Source: Devosia marina
GTDB taxonomy: Bacteria > Pseudomonadota > Alphaproteobacteria > Rhizobiales > Devosiaceae
Assembly (NCBI RefSeq): GCF_009758415.1
Contig: NZ_WQRF01000005.1
Location: forward strand, 1 to 64,000
Direction: 5' to 3'
DNA length: 64,000 nucleotides
The position numbers and the translations under genes are program-made. Within the stretch, counting starts at the first letter, position 1. Every line of letters begins with the position of its first letter. Under the pieces are notes generated by a model. The model made no database searches and was not told the DNA's origin. It saw only the letters and a program-made list of their open reading frames with translations. Below are positions 29,101 to 38,884 of this stretch, in pieces.

Positions 29101-29126
29101 GGTGTTACTCACCTGCATCAATGACC

Positions 29127-29159
29127 AAGGCCCCGACCCCGTCGGGGCCTTGTTTGTTC
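29127..29159 (+). terminator. Intrinsic terminator after pyk
   Basis: AAGGCCCCGAC, loop CCC, GTCGGGGCCTT: an 11-base perfect stem followed by TGTTTGTT. Confidence 0.92.
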
Positions 29160-29225
29160 AAGCTTTGCTTGCAGCCATACCCTGCAAGGCCCAAGATCGA
29201 ACAAGGCTGACAAGGGAGCAGGGTC

Positions 29226-29915
29226 ATGCGTGCAGGTGATGGACGGACCACAAACAGCCCGGCGACACGCACTACGTCGATGGGCCGCAGGGGTTTCCTG
29301 CTCGGTTCCGCCGCGGCGCTGGGCACGCTGGCACTTTCCGGCTGCACCACGATCAAGGCCCTGAGCATGGCCGAGGCCGAACAGGTCTATGGCCCGCTGC
29401 CCGATGAGCGCTTTCCCATCGAGGCGGTCAACCTCAACAAGGTCGCCCCGAAATATTGGCGCCGCACCGTACGCTATGACAGTGCCGAAGTGCCCGGCAC
29501 CATCATCGTCGATCCACGCAACTATTATGTCTATCGCATCGAGGGTGACAATGTCGCCACGCGCTATGGCGTCAATGTGGGGCGGGCCGGCTTTCTCTGG
29601 AGCGGAGACGCCTATATTGGCCGCAAGGCAGAATGGCCGGTCTGGACCCCGCCCAGGGAAATGATCGAGCGGCAGCCCGAAGTCGCTAAATATGCCGGCG
29701 GCATGGCCCCCGGCCTCGACAATCCGCTGGGCGCCCGCACGCTCTATCTCTACCAGGATGGCCGCTTTACGCTTTATACGCTCTACAGCACCAGACAGGC
29801 CGAAACCATCGGCAAGGGCATTTCAAGCGGCTGTATCGGCCTTTTGACCCAGGACATGATGGACCTTTACGAGCGCACACCGGTCAACACCAAGGTCATC
29901 GTGCTCAAGGCCTGA
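29226..29915 (+). CDS. YkuD-domain lipoprotein lacking the catalytic histidine
   Basis: A 229-residue protein of the ErfK/YbiS L,D-transpeptidase family. The N-terminus has G-R-R-G-F-L-L-G (Tat-like) and a lipobox L-S-G-C at about 38-41, so it is probably an exported lipoprotein. The cysteine motif I-S-S-G-C-I-G is present, but the family's I-H-G-T reads L-Y-S-T and the conserved Arg after S-G-C-I is Gly. The protein contains no histidine at all. Catalysis by the usual Cys-His mechanism is therefore doubtful; it may bind peptidoglycan or use another base. ATG 29226 follows GGGAGCAGG. Confidence 0.82.
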   Translation: MRAGDGRTTNSPATRTTSMGRRGFLLGSAAALGTLALSGCTTIKALSMAEAEQVYGPLPDERFPIEAVNLNKVAPKYWRRTVRYDSAEVPGTIIVDPRNYYVYRIEGDNVATRYGVNVGRAGFLWSGDAYIGRKAEWPVWTPPREMIERQPEVAKYAGGMAPGLDNPLGARTLYLYQDGRFTLYTLYSTRQAETIGKGISSGCIGLLTQDMMDLYERTPVNTKVIVLKA

Positions 29916-30490
29916 TCCGAATTGTCCATGGAACCGCATAAGGTCGCCTTCCTGCGCGCAGCACTTTGCGCCGCACGACGCATTGGCGACGCGGGTTTTG
30001 GAAATGGACGTATCCCGAGGCGTGCGTCTCAATGAACTAAAATAAATAGAGACGCCGCCGCCCCATGGGCCGTGCGCGCGTAGCGCTTATGGCCTTCTCG
30101 CCTCAAATCTCTCCACCGGAGAGATTTGCCCTTCGGGACGGGTCGAAGGACACCGGATTTCTTCTGCTGTTGTGGCCCCCATTGATCGCTCGTCGCAAGG
30201 TGGCCCGATGAGCAGACGAGCCCTGGAGCGAATCCAGTCTCACCGGCTCCTCCCGCAATTGTTCGCTGCAGTCCGCTCATCGCGCGAGAGATGAAGGGAG
30301 GATAAGGGAGGTTTGTGTTGGGGGATAACTTTTGACCGCGGCAGACACCGACCCCATTTCTGCTGTAGCGAAAACCTTGGTCGTCCGCCAGAAGCGGACA
30401 TCCTCGTTTCGCTCGAGGAACATTATGAGCTCGTTGGTTGCCAGTTGGTGTTTGGGTGTGGGTCCCAGCCTCAGCAAGCGCCCCAGGCTG
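29916..30490. other. Gene-free stretch with one long inverted repeat
   Basis: No gene is supported. Open frames here are fragments without family patterns. The only clear structure is the hairpin at 30104-30128. Confidence 0.45.
30104..30128. repeat. Perfect inverted repeat, 11-base arms
   Basis: CAAATCTCTCC, loop ACC, GGAGAGATTTG. No T-tract follows on either strand, so it is more like an intergenic palindromic element than a terminator. Confidence 0.6.
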
Positions 30491-31148
30491 GAGTGCGGGG
30501 ATCAGGCCCGCCGCCCACCTTTTGGCCATCTCTTGATATGCAGCGTTAGTGGGGTGGTTCATGGCATTTGAGAACATAGAACGATCTGGATTCCCGTCCT
30601 CGCCAATGAATATCGAAGCCAAGTCGACGGTTCAAAACGTGACCGCGATGTAGTCGTTCAGATCAGCAACAGCCTGTCTTGTGCATAGGGGGCGATCTCC
30701 GCAGCCAATACGGTTGCCCCTGGCGCGAGCATTGCGAACTCCAGCCGGATGACATCAAGCATTCTGAGTGCAGCGCCGCTCACATGCTCTGTACCAACAG
30801 AGACATTGTTTATCCCCGGTTGGAAAACCACGATGTCTGGATCGTCGGACAGCAGCCAGACTGGCAAGACGGAAGCAATGACCCGGTAACCGAAGCCGCC
30901 GTAGCCTCGATGGCGATCTAAGTTTCCGGCCCGAAGATCTCGCCCTGCATGGAGATTGGGCGCTCCACTTTTGCCATTCCATAGCTCTGTCCAGTCCGGC
31001 TTGTCGGTACACCAACCAAAGTGGAGTCACCAATGAGCGCGTAGCGCACAGGCCCGCCATGCGGGATTGAATTGACGATTGCCCTCCCCGCTAGTCCGAT
31101 CAGACCAATCAGAGCAAAACTTGCCGCTATAGCGAGGACGCGCTTCAT
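30491..31148 (-). pseudogene. SGNH/GDSL hydrolase, frameshifted
   Basis: From ATG 31148 the minus strand gives a membrane anchor and the block I motif Y-A-L-I-G-D-S-T-L, then TAG after GEIFGPET. One base out of frame the gene continues as HRGYGGFGYRVIASVLPVWL and DIVVFQPGINNVS (block III), to a stop near 30658. A second shift, with a TGA, leads to ASIFIGEDGNPDRSMF and NAMNHPTNAAYQEMAKRW, which carries the block V histidine region. All SGNH blocks survive in order, but two frameshifts and an internal stop break the frame. A low-copy sequencing error cannot explain all three, so it is a true pseudogene. Confidence 0.72.
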
Positions 31149-31347
31149 ACTCAGGAACTGCCCAAAAGATAACGGTTCAGCAATTTACAGTAGGGCCAAG
31201 CCGCTCCTAACGGGCATCGATGCTGATCTATCCAGAAAATTTGTTCGATTAAGAAGGGCGACAGCTAAGCATCATTCGTCTCAGCACATTACTGCTGCTC
31301 CGATAGACAGCCGATCAAGTTGGTTTAGTATTTCTATGAGATAAGCA

Positions 31348-31506
31348 GTGCGACTGCTTATTCATATTGCTTTCGGCATCGCATTCGGTCTTTTTGGCGG
31401 CCACTTGTGGGGCTTTGACTACTGGGTTGATGCGCCCCAGCTTCTGGCCGCTTTTGCCTTAGGCGAGGGCGGGGCGGGGGCGATGGCTCACTTCAAGTTG
31501 GCTTGA
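31348..31506 (+). other. Possible small membrane ORF, 52 codons
   Basis: A GTG-initiated frame (IHIAFGIAFGLFGGHLWGFD, then W-V-D-A-P-Q-L-L-A-A-F) has one hydrophobic segment and runs into the 3' end of the antisense O-antigen-ligase gene. There is no clear ribosome site, and TAAGCAGT-GCG-ACTGCTTA forms a hairpin over the start (31342-31360). It may be a gene fragment. The rest of 31149-31458 shows nothing else. Confidence 0.2.
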
Positions 31507-32721
31507 TGACTGCTCGCCCTCCAGCGGCACCAAACGGACTGACCCCACAACCAAAAGCATGATCATGAACATGGTCGCCGCCGTTTGGTCGAGAAATCCA
31601 ACGCTGGACGCCATACTGATCAGAATGCTCAGCGACAATGCGGCCACCATCGCGTAAGCCCCGCGATATGGTTTCAGGTTCTGCTTAATCCGCTTGTGCA
31701 TCAACCAGGCCACGACAATACCGACTGTCAGAGTTGCCAACCCGGGCAACCCCAACTCTATGAAATACTCCAGAAACGCATTGTGCATCTCCAGTTGAAA
31801 GTAGCTGACGTCGCGTGCCTGACCGGGGCCGTATCCAATCAGCGGGTTCTCCCACGCGACATGATAGTGCATGACCCAGTTGACAATCCGCCAGGCCATT
31901 GAGCTGTCCACCAAGCGGTAGTCGTAACCTGTCGCATCAAATGCAGTATTTGCCAGAAATGCCGGGAGTGTAGTCAAATCCTCAAAACGTCCGCTGACAA
32001 ACACCAGCCAAATGCCGCCAAGTCCCACACCCAGGACTGACGTTACCTTCCAGATGCCCTTGCTCCGCGCATAGACATAAGACACGCCAACGAGCGCGAG
32101 CATGACCCAGGCAGTCCGAGCCTGGGTAAAATAGAGAGCAACCAGGCTAGAAAGTATAACAGCCCTATAGGTCCAAGTGACACCCACTCCGGCACGCCTC
32201 CGGCAGACCTCGGCAAGAACCAATAGGATGACGACGATCATGCCATAGTCGACCGGGTGGAAGCCAATGCCATAAGCACGCAGCAGCTGATTGTCGCGCT
32301 CGATGAGACCGGTCCGTGTCACTATCTGGTAAACCGATGAAAAGGCACCGATGGCCAGGTAGACCACGCAGAAGTCATATAGCCAGCGGAGGTGTTGCTG
32401 GGTCCGGAACAACGCCGCTGTCCCCAACGCTACGCCAGCATAGAGGAGTGTCTGCACCACAAAACTGGACGCGGCGCCGGGGTTCCTCATCGGCTGGGCC
32501 ACCATGGAAAACACACCTAACCCAGCAATGACAACGAAGACCCAAAACAACCCGATGCCAACATGCCGCAATCGAGCCTTGGTCAGGAAAACCAAGCAGA
32601 TGAACCCCAGCGTCATCACCGAGACGAGCGGCGACGTAGAGACGCCAAAACGCATATCGACGATTGCCGCAGCGATCCGCAGATAAAGGAAAGCGAGAAA
32701 CAACCTGGTTGTGTTCAGCAT
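31459..32721 (-). CDS. O-antigen ligase / Wzy-family membrane protein
   Basis: A 420-residue polytopic membrane protein with about eleven hydrophobic segments. The Wzy_C/O-antigen-ligase features are present: a large periplasmic loop with NPLIGYGPGQARD, then E-M-H-N-A-F-L-E-Y-F-I-E-L-G-L-P-G. The H-N-x-x-L-x-x-x-x-E-x-G pattern is diagnostic. Members polymerise or ligate surface polysaccharides in the periplasm. Which of the two it does cannot be told. It is flanked by pseudogenes and may be the surviving member of a decayed polysaccharide locus. Confidence 0.85.
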   Translation of the reverse strand: MLNTTRLFLAFLYLRIAAAIVDMRFGVSTSPLVSVMTLGFICLVFLTKARLRHVGIGLFWVFVVIAGLGVFSMVAQPMRNPGAASSFVVQTLLYAGVALGTAALFRTQQHLRWLYDFCVVYLAIGAFSSVYQIVTRTGLIERDNQLLRAYGIGFHPVDYGMIVVILLVLAEVCRRRAGVGVTWTYRAVILSSLVALYFTQARTAWVMLALVGVSYVYARSKGIWKVTSVLGVGLGGIWLVFVSGRFEDLTTLPAFLANTAFDATGYDYRLVDSSMAWRIVNWVMHYHVAWENPLIGYGPGQARDVSYFQLEMHNAFLEYFIELGLPGLATLTVGIVVAWLMHKRIKQNLKPYRGAYAMVAALSLSILISMASSVGFLDQTAATMFMIMLLVVGSVRLVPLEGEQSSSQLEVSHRPRPALA

Positions 32722-32766
32722 TTTTGCGCCGCTTGTTCCAAGAAGTCGATATCTGCCCCTTTCCTG

Positions 32767-33742
32767 TTAAGGGGCTCCGTAATCGGGGTCAATATTCGGG
32801 ACATACGATCGATCCGCAAGTTGTCGGATCTGTTCCGGAATCGTTGTCGCACCGAAGTCCAGTGGCCGCATTGTCGTTTCATACAAACGCTGCCAATACG
32901 GTTGCACAGGCACCAGACTAGAGACAAAAGCATCACCGGCCGGAGGACTGGAGGGCGTGGAACGATAGTCCATCCCTGCTTGCGCAAGGATATTTCCCGG
33001 TTTGTTGCTCAAATCCAAACCGGAAGCCGAAATTAGTTTTGCCTCGAACACCGTCAATATCCCTGTTACCGCCCCCACCTCCGGAATTTGGTATTGATCT
33101 GCCGCTTGCCGACTAAGGAGGTGCAGAAACTTTCCGGTCGCCATGGGCGAAATAGTGAACTCACCATTGCCAGAATAGTTTGGTGTAGGCTCGGAGGAAT
33201 TTGTCTCGAACGCTGCATCCTAATACGGCATGGCTGGTGAGCTGATCGCCTTGACCAGCCCCAGGCTGCCACTCGTTGGTTGCCAACATTGGTAGGGCTC
33301 GGACTTGCTGTCAAACGGATCCGGAGCAACGTATTGTCATAGCCAGCATAAACAGCTTCCTCTTGTATCGCTGACATGGACTGGACGCCAAAGAAGCCTT
33401 TGTTGTCATACTCAACATCGAGCGCCGTGGGGTTCAGCCATGACGACTGGGAGCTAAAACCAGTGCCTTGCCATGCGAGGTCAGCCGTGAACGACAGGTT
33501 GCCACCATCAATCTCGGAAAGGTCGTGGTTGGGATTGATCCAATCTAGCAGCGATGCCGCGCGATCACTCGCCGTCGTCTCTCTCGGGTCGATCAGGCTG
33601 AATGGCCGTGCAAGCGCCTCAAATTAGAGAAAAGGCCATAGTCTTTCCAGGCGACAAAGGTGTCTCTGAGAATACGCTTGCGCATCGCGCTTGGTTCGGT
33701 TGGAAGGTGCTCAAAAAACGCACTCTCATCCACGTCATACAT
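32767..33742 (-). pseudogene. Unrecognised gene, multiply frameshifted
   Basis: Four consecutive minus-strand pieces read as one protein once frames are switched. They are MYDVDESAFFEHLPTEPSAM onward from 33742; FEALARPFSLIDPRETTAS onward after a shift near 33622; DPFDSKSEPYQCWQPTSGSL after a shift near 33320, interrupted by a TAG near 33222; and then GEFTISPMATGKFLHLLSRQ to a stop at 32767. Composition of the joined pieces is coherent and protein-like. I do not recognise the family. Its place upstream of the O-antigen-ligase gene suggests a former surface-polysaccharide role, but this is a guess. Confidence 0.5.
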
Positions 33743-33966
33743 CCCACCCTTACCTAGGGTGGCAGGTACCGAGCTTTAGGTACCGTAAGCAGCCTGCCAG
33801 AAAGCCACCCCGCTCGCACCACTCAAGTGCACAGCCCTCGGGTCAAACCCGGGGATCACGGTTGGTGGGAGGGGCGATGTCGATGCAGAAGCGTTTGACG
33901 TCTCAATAGCGATACGTCTGCTTGAGAGCGGTCAGTCCGCGCCCCGTTCCTACCCCCCAAACGCAA

Positions 33967-33994
33967 CAAGGCCCGCAGTTTCGTGCGGGCCTTG
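33967..33994 (-). terminator. Intrinsic terminator after rpmJ
   Basis: CAAGGCCCGCA, six-base loop, TGCGGGCCTTG: an 11-base perfect stem. On the minus strand it is followed by TTGCGTTT. 33743-33966 holds no gene; it includes a CCACCCT/AGGGTGG hairpin at 33744-33762 and two GGTACC sites at 33765-33784. Confidence 0.8.
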
Positions 33995-34022
33995 TCGAAG
34001 TCACATCAGTGGAGCGAAGCGC

Positions 34023-34148
34023 TTAGCCCTGGCGGGCCTTGAAGCGCTTGTCCACCTTGTTGATGATGTAAACGCGGCCGCGACGGCGGACGAGCTTGTT
34101 CGCGCGGTGGCGAGTCATCAACGCCTTCAGCGAGTTGCGGATCTTCAT
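34023..34148 (-). CDS. rpmJ: 50S ribosomal protein L36
   Basis: A 41-residue protein ([20 protein letters not shown], then [11 protein letters not shown]), a near-complete match to alphaproteobacterial L36 of the zinc-ligand-free type. GAGG lies nine bases before the ATG. It is a single-gene unit with a terminator on its 3' side and a terminator-like hairpin in its leader. Confidence 0.95.
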   Translation of the reverse strand: MKIRNSLKALMTRHRANKLVRRRGRVYIINKVDKRFKARQG

Positions 34149-34174
34149 CTTAGTAATCCTCGGTCAAACAAAAG

Positions 34175-34190
34175 GGGCGCCAAGGCGCCC
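34175..34190 (-). promoter_or_regulatory. Terminator-like hairpin in the rpmJ leader
   Basis: On the minus strand GGGCGCC-TT-GGCGCCC is followed by CTTTTGTTT, ending only about 20 bases before the rpmJ start. No minus-strand gene lies upstream to need a terminator, since the next gene is divergent. An attenuator is therefore possible. Confidence 0.5.
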
Positions 34191-34303
34191 GAAAACTGGC
34201 CTCTACATAAGGAAACCGAACCCGGCTGTCAACGCGCAATCGCGTCGCTTTCCCCCATTGCGCAGCCGTTAACGCACCAGTTATCGGCCAGGCTTATTCT
34301 GGT

Positions 34304-34834
34304 ATGGAACCGAGTTCAGAATCGCCGCCCATGACCAGCGAACAGATCACCAAGTCCGGCATCTTGATCATCGACCCGCAGGCCAATATGGCCGCGCTGG
34401 TTGCCACCATGCTACGCGGTCTGAAACGCCGCGACATCCGCGAAGCCTATGACGCAAATCAGGCGCAGGTCGAACTCAATCGCCGCCCGTTCGAAATTGT
34501 CATCATCGATGACGGGCTTGCCAAGCCAGGTGCTGTGGAGATTGTCAGGCGGTTGCGCGCAGATGCGCGGAGCATCAACCGACTGACACCCATCATCATG
34601 ATGTCGGCAGCGCCCGACGCCGCCCGCATTGCCGAGGCGCGCGATGCCGGGGTGACCGAATTCCTGCGCAAGCCTTTCGCAGCCAACCACCTCAAGACGC
34701 GGCTCGACAGCATTGCCGCCAATCCCCGCCCCTTCGTCGAGGCTGGTGGGTATGCCGGGCCCGACCGGCGACGGCAGGCCAAAGATGTCGGCGCTGCCGA
34801 CCGGCGCAGCCCGCATGAGCCAGACGAGGCCTGA
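34304..34834 (+). CDS. Single-domain response regulator
   Basis: A 176-residue CheY-like receiver with a basic, Asp/Arg-rich tail. The probable phospho-acceptor is D70 (I-V-I-I-D-D-G-L). The conserved Thr/Ser is S101 (M-M-S-A), and the Lys is K123 (F-L-R-K-P-F). The acidic pocket that normally has two residues shows only D24 followed by Pro. There is no output domain. The start may instead be the ATG at 34331. No kinase gene is nearby. Confidence 0.8.
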   Translation: MEPSSESPPMTSEQITKSGILIIDPQANMAALVATMLRGLKRRDIREAYDANQAQVELNRRPFEIVIIDDGLAKPGAVEIVRRLRADARSINRLTPIIMMSAAPDAARIAEARDAGVTEFLRKPFAANHLKTRLDSIAANPRPFVEAGGYAGPDRRRQAKDVGAADRRSPHEPDEA

Positions 34835-34851
34835 CCCCGTCCGGGCAGCTC

Positions 34852-35870
34852 TCAGGCTTCGGCGAGGGCAGCCTTTTCCGCCTCAATCTCGCGCCAGCGG
34901 ATACAGGCGACCAGCCGACCATTCTCAAGGGTTTCCAGGGGCGGCCTGGTTTCGGCGCATTGCGGCTGGGCATGGCGGCAACGGGTGCGGAAGGTGCAGC
35001 CCGAGGGCGGATTGATCGGGGAGGGAATTTCCCCCTTCAACGCATCAATATTGCGCTGCCGCGCCAGCTTGGGGTCGGGGATCGGCACCGCCGTCAATAG
35101 CGCGGTCGTATAGGGGTGCTTGGGATCCTCATAGATCTCGTCCCCAGTTGCCAGCTCCACGATCCGGCCCAGATAAAGCACCAGAATGCGGTCCGATACA
35201 TGCCGCACCACGCTCAGATTGTGCGAGATGAAAATCAGCGTCAGCCCGAACTCGTCCTTGAGCTCGGCCAGCAGGTTCAGGATCTGTGCCTGGATCGAGA
35301 CGTCCAGCGCCGAGACCGGCTCGTCGCACACGATCAGCTTGGGCTCGGTGATCAGCGCCCGGGCAATGCCGATGCGCTGCGCCTGGCCTCCCGAGAACTC
35401 GTGCGGATAGCGATTAATCATCTCGGGCAGCAAGCCGACCGATTCCATGATCCGCACCACGCGGGCACGGCGCTCGGTCTTGTTCATTTCCGGCCGCAGC
35501 GTGCGCAGCGGGTCCTCGATGATCTCGCCCACGGTCATGCGCGGGTTGAGCGAAGCGAGCGGATCCTGGAAGATGATCTGCAGATCGGCGCGGCGCTTGC
35601 GCATCTCCTCGGCCGGCACCCGCGTCAGGTCCTGGCCCAGCCAGAGCACCTGGCCCTCATCGGGGCTGATCAATTGCAGGATGCAGCGCCCCAGCGTGGA
35701 TTTGCCACAGCCACTTTCGCCCACAATGCCCAGGGTTTCACCCTGGCGCACATTGAAATTGATATCGGCCAGCGCGGTCAGGGTCAGCTGCCGCGAGAAC
35801 AGGCCGGTGGCGATGGAGAAGGTCTTTTTGAGATCGCGGATCTCGAGCAGATTGGCGGGGGTCTGGTTCA

Positions 35871-35871
<1 letters not shown>
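34852..35871 (-). CDS. oppF: Oligopeptide ABC importer ATPase OppF-like
   Basis: A 339-residue ATPase. Walker A is G-E-S-G-C-G-K-S-T, the signature F-S-G-G-Q-A-Q, Walker B L-I-V-C-D-E-P-V-S-A-L-D, and the H-loop I-S-H-N-L. The C-terminal oligo_HPY region has Cys-rich G-C-x-F-R-T-R-C, which binds an iron-sulfur cluster in some members. Its ATG overlaps the OppD stop by one base. It is last in the operon. Confidence 0.92.
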
Positions 35872-36857
<986 letters not shown>

Positions 36858-36858
36858 G

Positions 36859-37779
36859 TCAGCGGTCCTTGGGGTCGAGCGCGTCGCGCAGGCCGTCGCC
36901 CACATAGGTCAGGCAGAACAGCAGCGACACCAGAATGATGCCGGGATAGATCAGCATCCAGGGCGTTACCTCGGCCACCGGCGCACCGGTGGAGATCAGC
37001 GTGCCCAGCGAGGTCTGGGGTTCCTGGATACCCAGGCCCAGATAGGAGAGGAAACTCTCCACGATGATGATCTCGGGAATGGTCAGCGTGGCATAAATCA
37101 CCACCGGCCCGGTCAGGTTCGGCACGATGTGGCGGAAGATGATGGTCCAGGGCTTGGCACCGCCCGCCCGGGCCGCTTCCACGAATTCCTTTTCCTTGAG
37201 CGTCAGCGTCTGGCCGCGCACGATGCGGGCCATGGTCAGCCATTCGATCGCCCCGATGCCGACGAACAACAGGATCGGATTGCGGCCGAAAATCACCACC
37301 AGAATAATGACGAACAGGATATAGGGCAGCGCATAGAGCATATCGACGATACGCATCATCACCGCATCGACCCGGCCGCCGAAATAACCGGCAATGGCGC
37401 CATAGGCGATGCCGATCACCACCGACACGGTGGTGGCCACCAGCGCCACGATCAGGCTCATCTGCGTGCCGAACATGGTGCGGGCCAAAAGGTCCCGGCC
37501 ATTATGATCGGTACCGAAGAAGTGCCCGGCCTCGAAATCGGGGGGCTTGCGGATGCTGGCCCAATCGACCTCTGAATAGCCCCAGGGCACGAAATAAGGT
37601 CCCACAAAGGCGAACAGCACAATGGCGGCCAGCACGAACAGCGACACCATGGCGGCCTTGTTGGCCAGCATGCGCCGGATCGCATCATCGGTCAGCGAGC
37701 GGCCCTTGGGGGCCTTGAGCGTGCTCAGCTTTTCCGCATAGCGGGTGAGCACCTCGTCTTTTTGAGTCAATCCGGCCAT
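36859..37779 (-). CDS. oppC: Oligopeptide ABC importer permease OppC-like
   Basis: A 306-residue permease. The N-terminal cytoplasmic segment (about 40 residues) precedes the first helix; G-T-D-H-N-G-R-D-L-L-A-R is the DppC/OppC hallmark. The EAA loop reads E-A-A-R-A-G-G-A-K-P. Six helices are visible. It overlaps the OppB stop by one base. Confidence 0.92.
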   Translation of the reverse strand: MAGLTQKDEVLTRYAEKLSTLKAPKGRSLTDDAIRRMLANKAAMVSLFVLAAIVLFAFVGPYFVPWGYSEVDWASIRKPPDFEAGHFFGTDHNGRDLLARTMFGTQMSLIVALVATTVSVVIGIAYGAIAGYFGGRVDAVMMRIVDMLYALPYILFVIILVVIFGRNPILLFVGIGAIEWLTMARIVRGQTLTLKEKEFVEAARAGGAKPWTIIFRHIVPNLTGPVVIYATLTIPEIIIVESFLSYLGLGIQEPQTSLGTLISTGAPVAEVTPWMLIYPGIILVSLLFCLTYVGDGLRDALDPKDR

Positions 37780-38702
37780 CAGCGGTACCTCACCTTGGGA
37801 TCGAGCCAGGCATAGACGAGGTCCACGATCAGATTGAGCGCAATGATCAGCAGCATGTAGAAGAGCGTCGTGCCCAGCACCATGCCGTAGTCGCGATTAA
37901 GGGCGGCCTGAATGAAATAGCGGCCAATTCCTGGCAGGCCGAAGATCTGTTCGACCACCAGCGAGCCGGTGAGCAGATAGGACAGGCCCGGTCCGAGATA
38001 GCTGACGACCGGGATCAGGGCCGGCTTGATAGCATGACGTGCCAGCACCATCCGCTCGCCCAGTCCCTTGGAACGGGCGGTCCGCACATAATTGGTGCCC
38101 AGCGTCTCGATCATCGAGCCGCGCATCAGCCGCGAAATGCGTGCCGCATGCGCCCAGGACAGCACGGCCACGGGCAGCACCAGATGCGCCCAGCTCCCCG
38201 GCACCCAGCCGCCCGCAGGCAACCAGCGCAGATAGACGCCGAACCAGAGCTGAAGCAGTGCGCCGATAAGGAAATTGGGGACGATCACACCGATCATCAC
38301 CACCAGCACCAGCAGGTAGTCGGGCCACTTGTTCTTGTAGACCGCTGCAATCATCCCGGTGAGCACGCCGATTGTCGTTGCGATCACGAAGGCGGTCAGC
38401 CCCAGTTGCAGCGAGAACGGCATGCCGATCGCCATCAACTCGGAGACCGAGAAGTCGTAGGACGACATGGACGGCCCCAGATCCCCGCGCAGCACCCCGC
38501 CGATATAGAGCAGGTACTGCATGAACAGAGGCTGATCGAGATTGTAATAGGCGCGGACATTGGCCAGCACTTCAGGCGGAAGTGGCCGGTCGGAGTCGAA
38601 CGGCCCGCCCGGGGCGGCGCGCAGAATGAAGAAGCAGACGGTAACGGCGATAAAGGCGATCGGCAGCGCCGAAAGCACGCGCCGCGTTGCATAGCGCAGC
38701 AT
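37779..38702 (-). CDS. oppB: Oligopeptide ABC importer permease OppB-like
   Basis: A 307-residue permease beginning M-L-R-Y-A-T-R-R-V-L, the usual DppB/OppB start. The F-F-I-L-R-A-A-P-G-G-P-F motif and the EAA loop (Y-V-R-T-A-R-S-K-G-L-G) are present. ATG 38702 is preferred to an upstream start 99 bases earlier because it gives the family N-terminus. A terminator separates it from oppA, so it relies on read-through or its own promoter. Confidence 0.9.
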   Translation of the reverse strand: MLRYATRRVLSALPIAFIAVTVCFFILRAAPGGPFDSDRPLPPEVLANVRAYYNLDQPLFMQYLLYIGGVLRGDLGPSMSSYDFSVSELMAIGMPFSLQLGLTAFVIATTIGVLTGMIAAVYKNKWPDYLLVLVVMIGVIVPNFLIGALLQLWFGVYLRWLPAGGWVPGSWAHLVLPVAVLSWAHAARISRLMRGSMIETLGTNYVRTARSKGLGERMVLARHAIKPALIPVVSYLGPGLSYLLTGSLVVEQIFGLPGIGRYFIQAALNRDYGMVLGTTLFYMLLIIALNLIVDLVYAWLDPKVRYR

Positions 38703-38836
38703 TTCTTTAGGGACCTGAGCGAGCAGAGCAACGCGGCCACTGGCCGACGGCTGGATCTGCCCTCGAATAAACTTGAACGTACGAACCCGTACAGCGGTCA
38801 CCGGCGGTGAGGAATCAAGGCATCACGCCGGAGCAG

Positions 38837-38869
38837 AAAAAGTCCGGCCGCCCCTTGGGGCGACCGGAC
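38837..38869 (-). terminator. Intrinsic terminator between oppA and oppB
   Basis: On the minus strand GTCCGGTCGCCCC pairs with GGGGCGGCCGGAC (one G-U pair) and is followed directly by TTTTT. It lies 15 bases after the oppA stop. Confidence 0.85.
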
Positions 38870-38884
38870 CTCGGATTGGCCCGA

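Noticed and set aside
27481..29121. 546-codon minus-strand frame opposite pyk
   Set aside because: Shadow of the codon bias in pyruvate kinase; no recognisable motif.
30029..30622. 197-codon minus-strand frame as a gene
   Set aside because: Only its first 44 residues are meaningful, as the end of the SGNH pseudogene; the rest is intergenic sequence including a palindrome.
33744..33784. Short hairpin and paired GGTACC sites as an attachment site or array
   Set aside because: Only two six-base copies and one seven-base stem; no integrase or further repeats are nearby.
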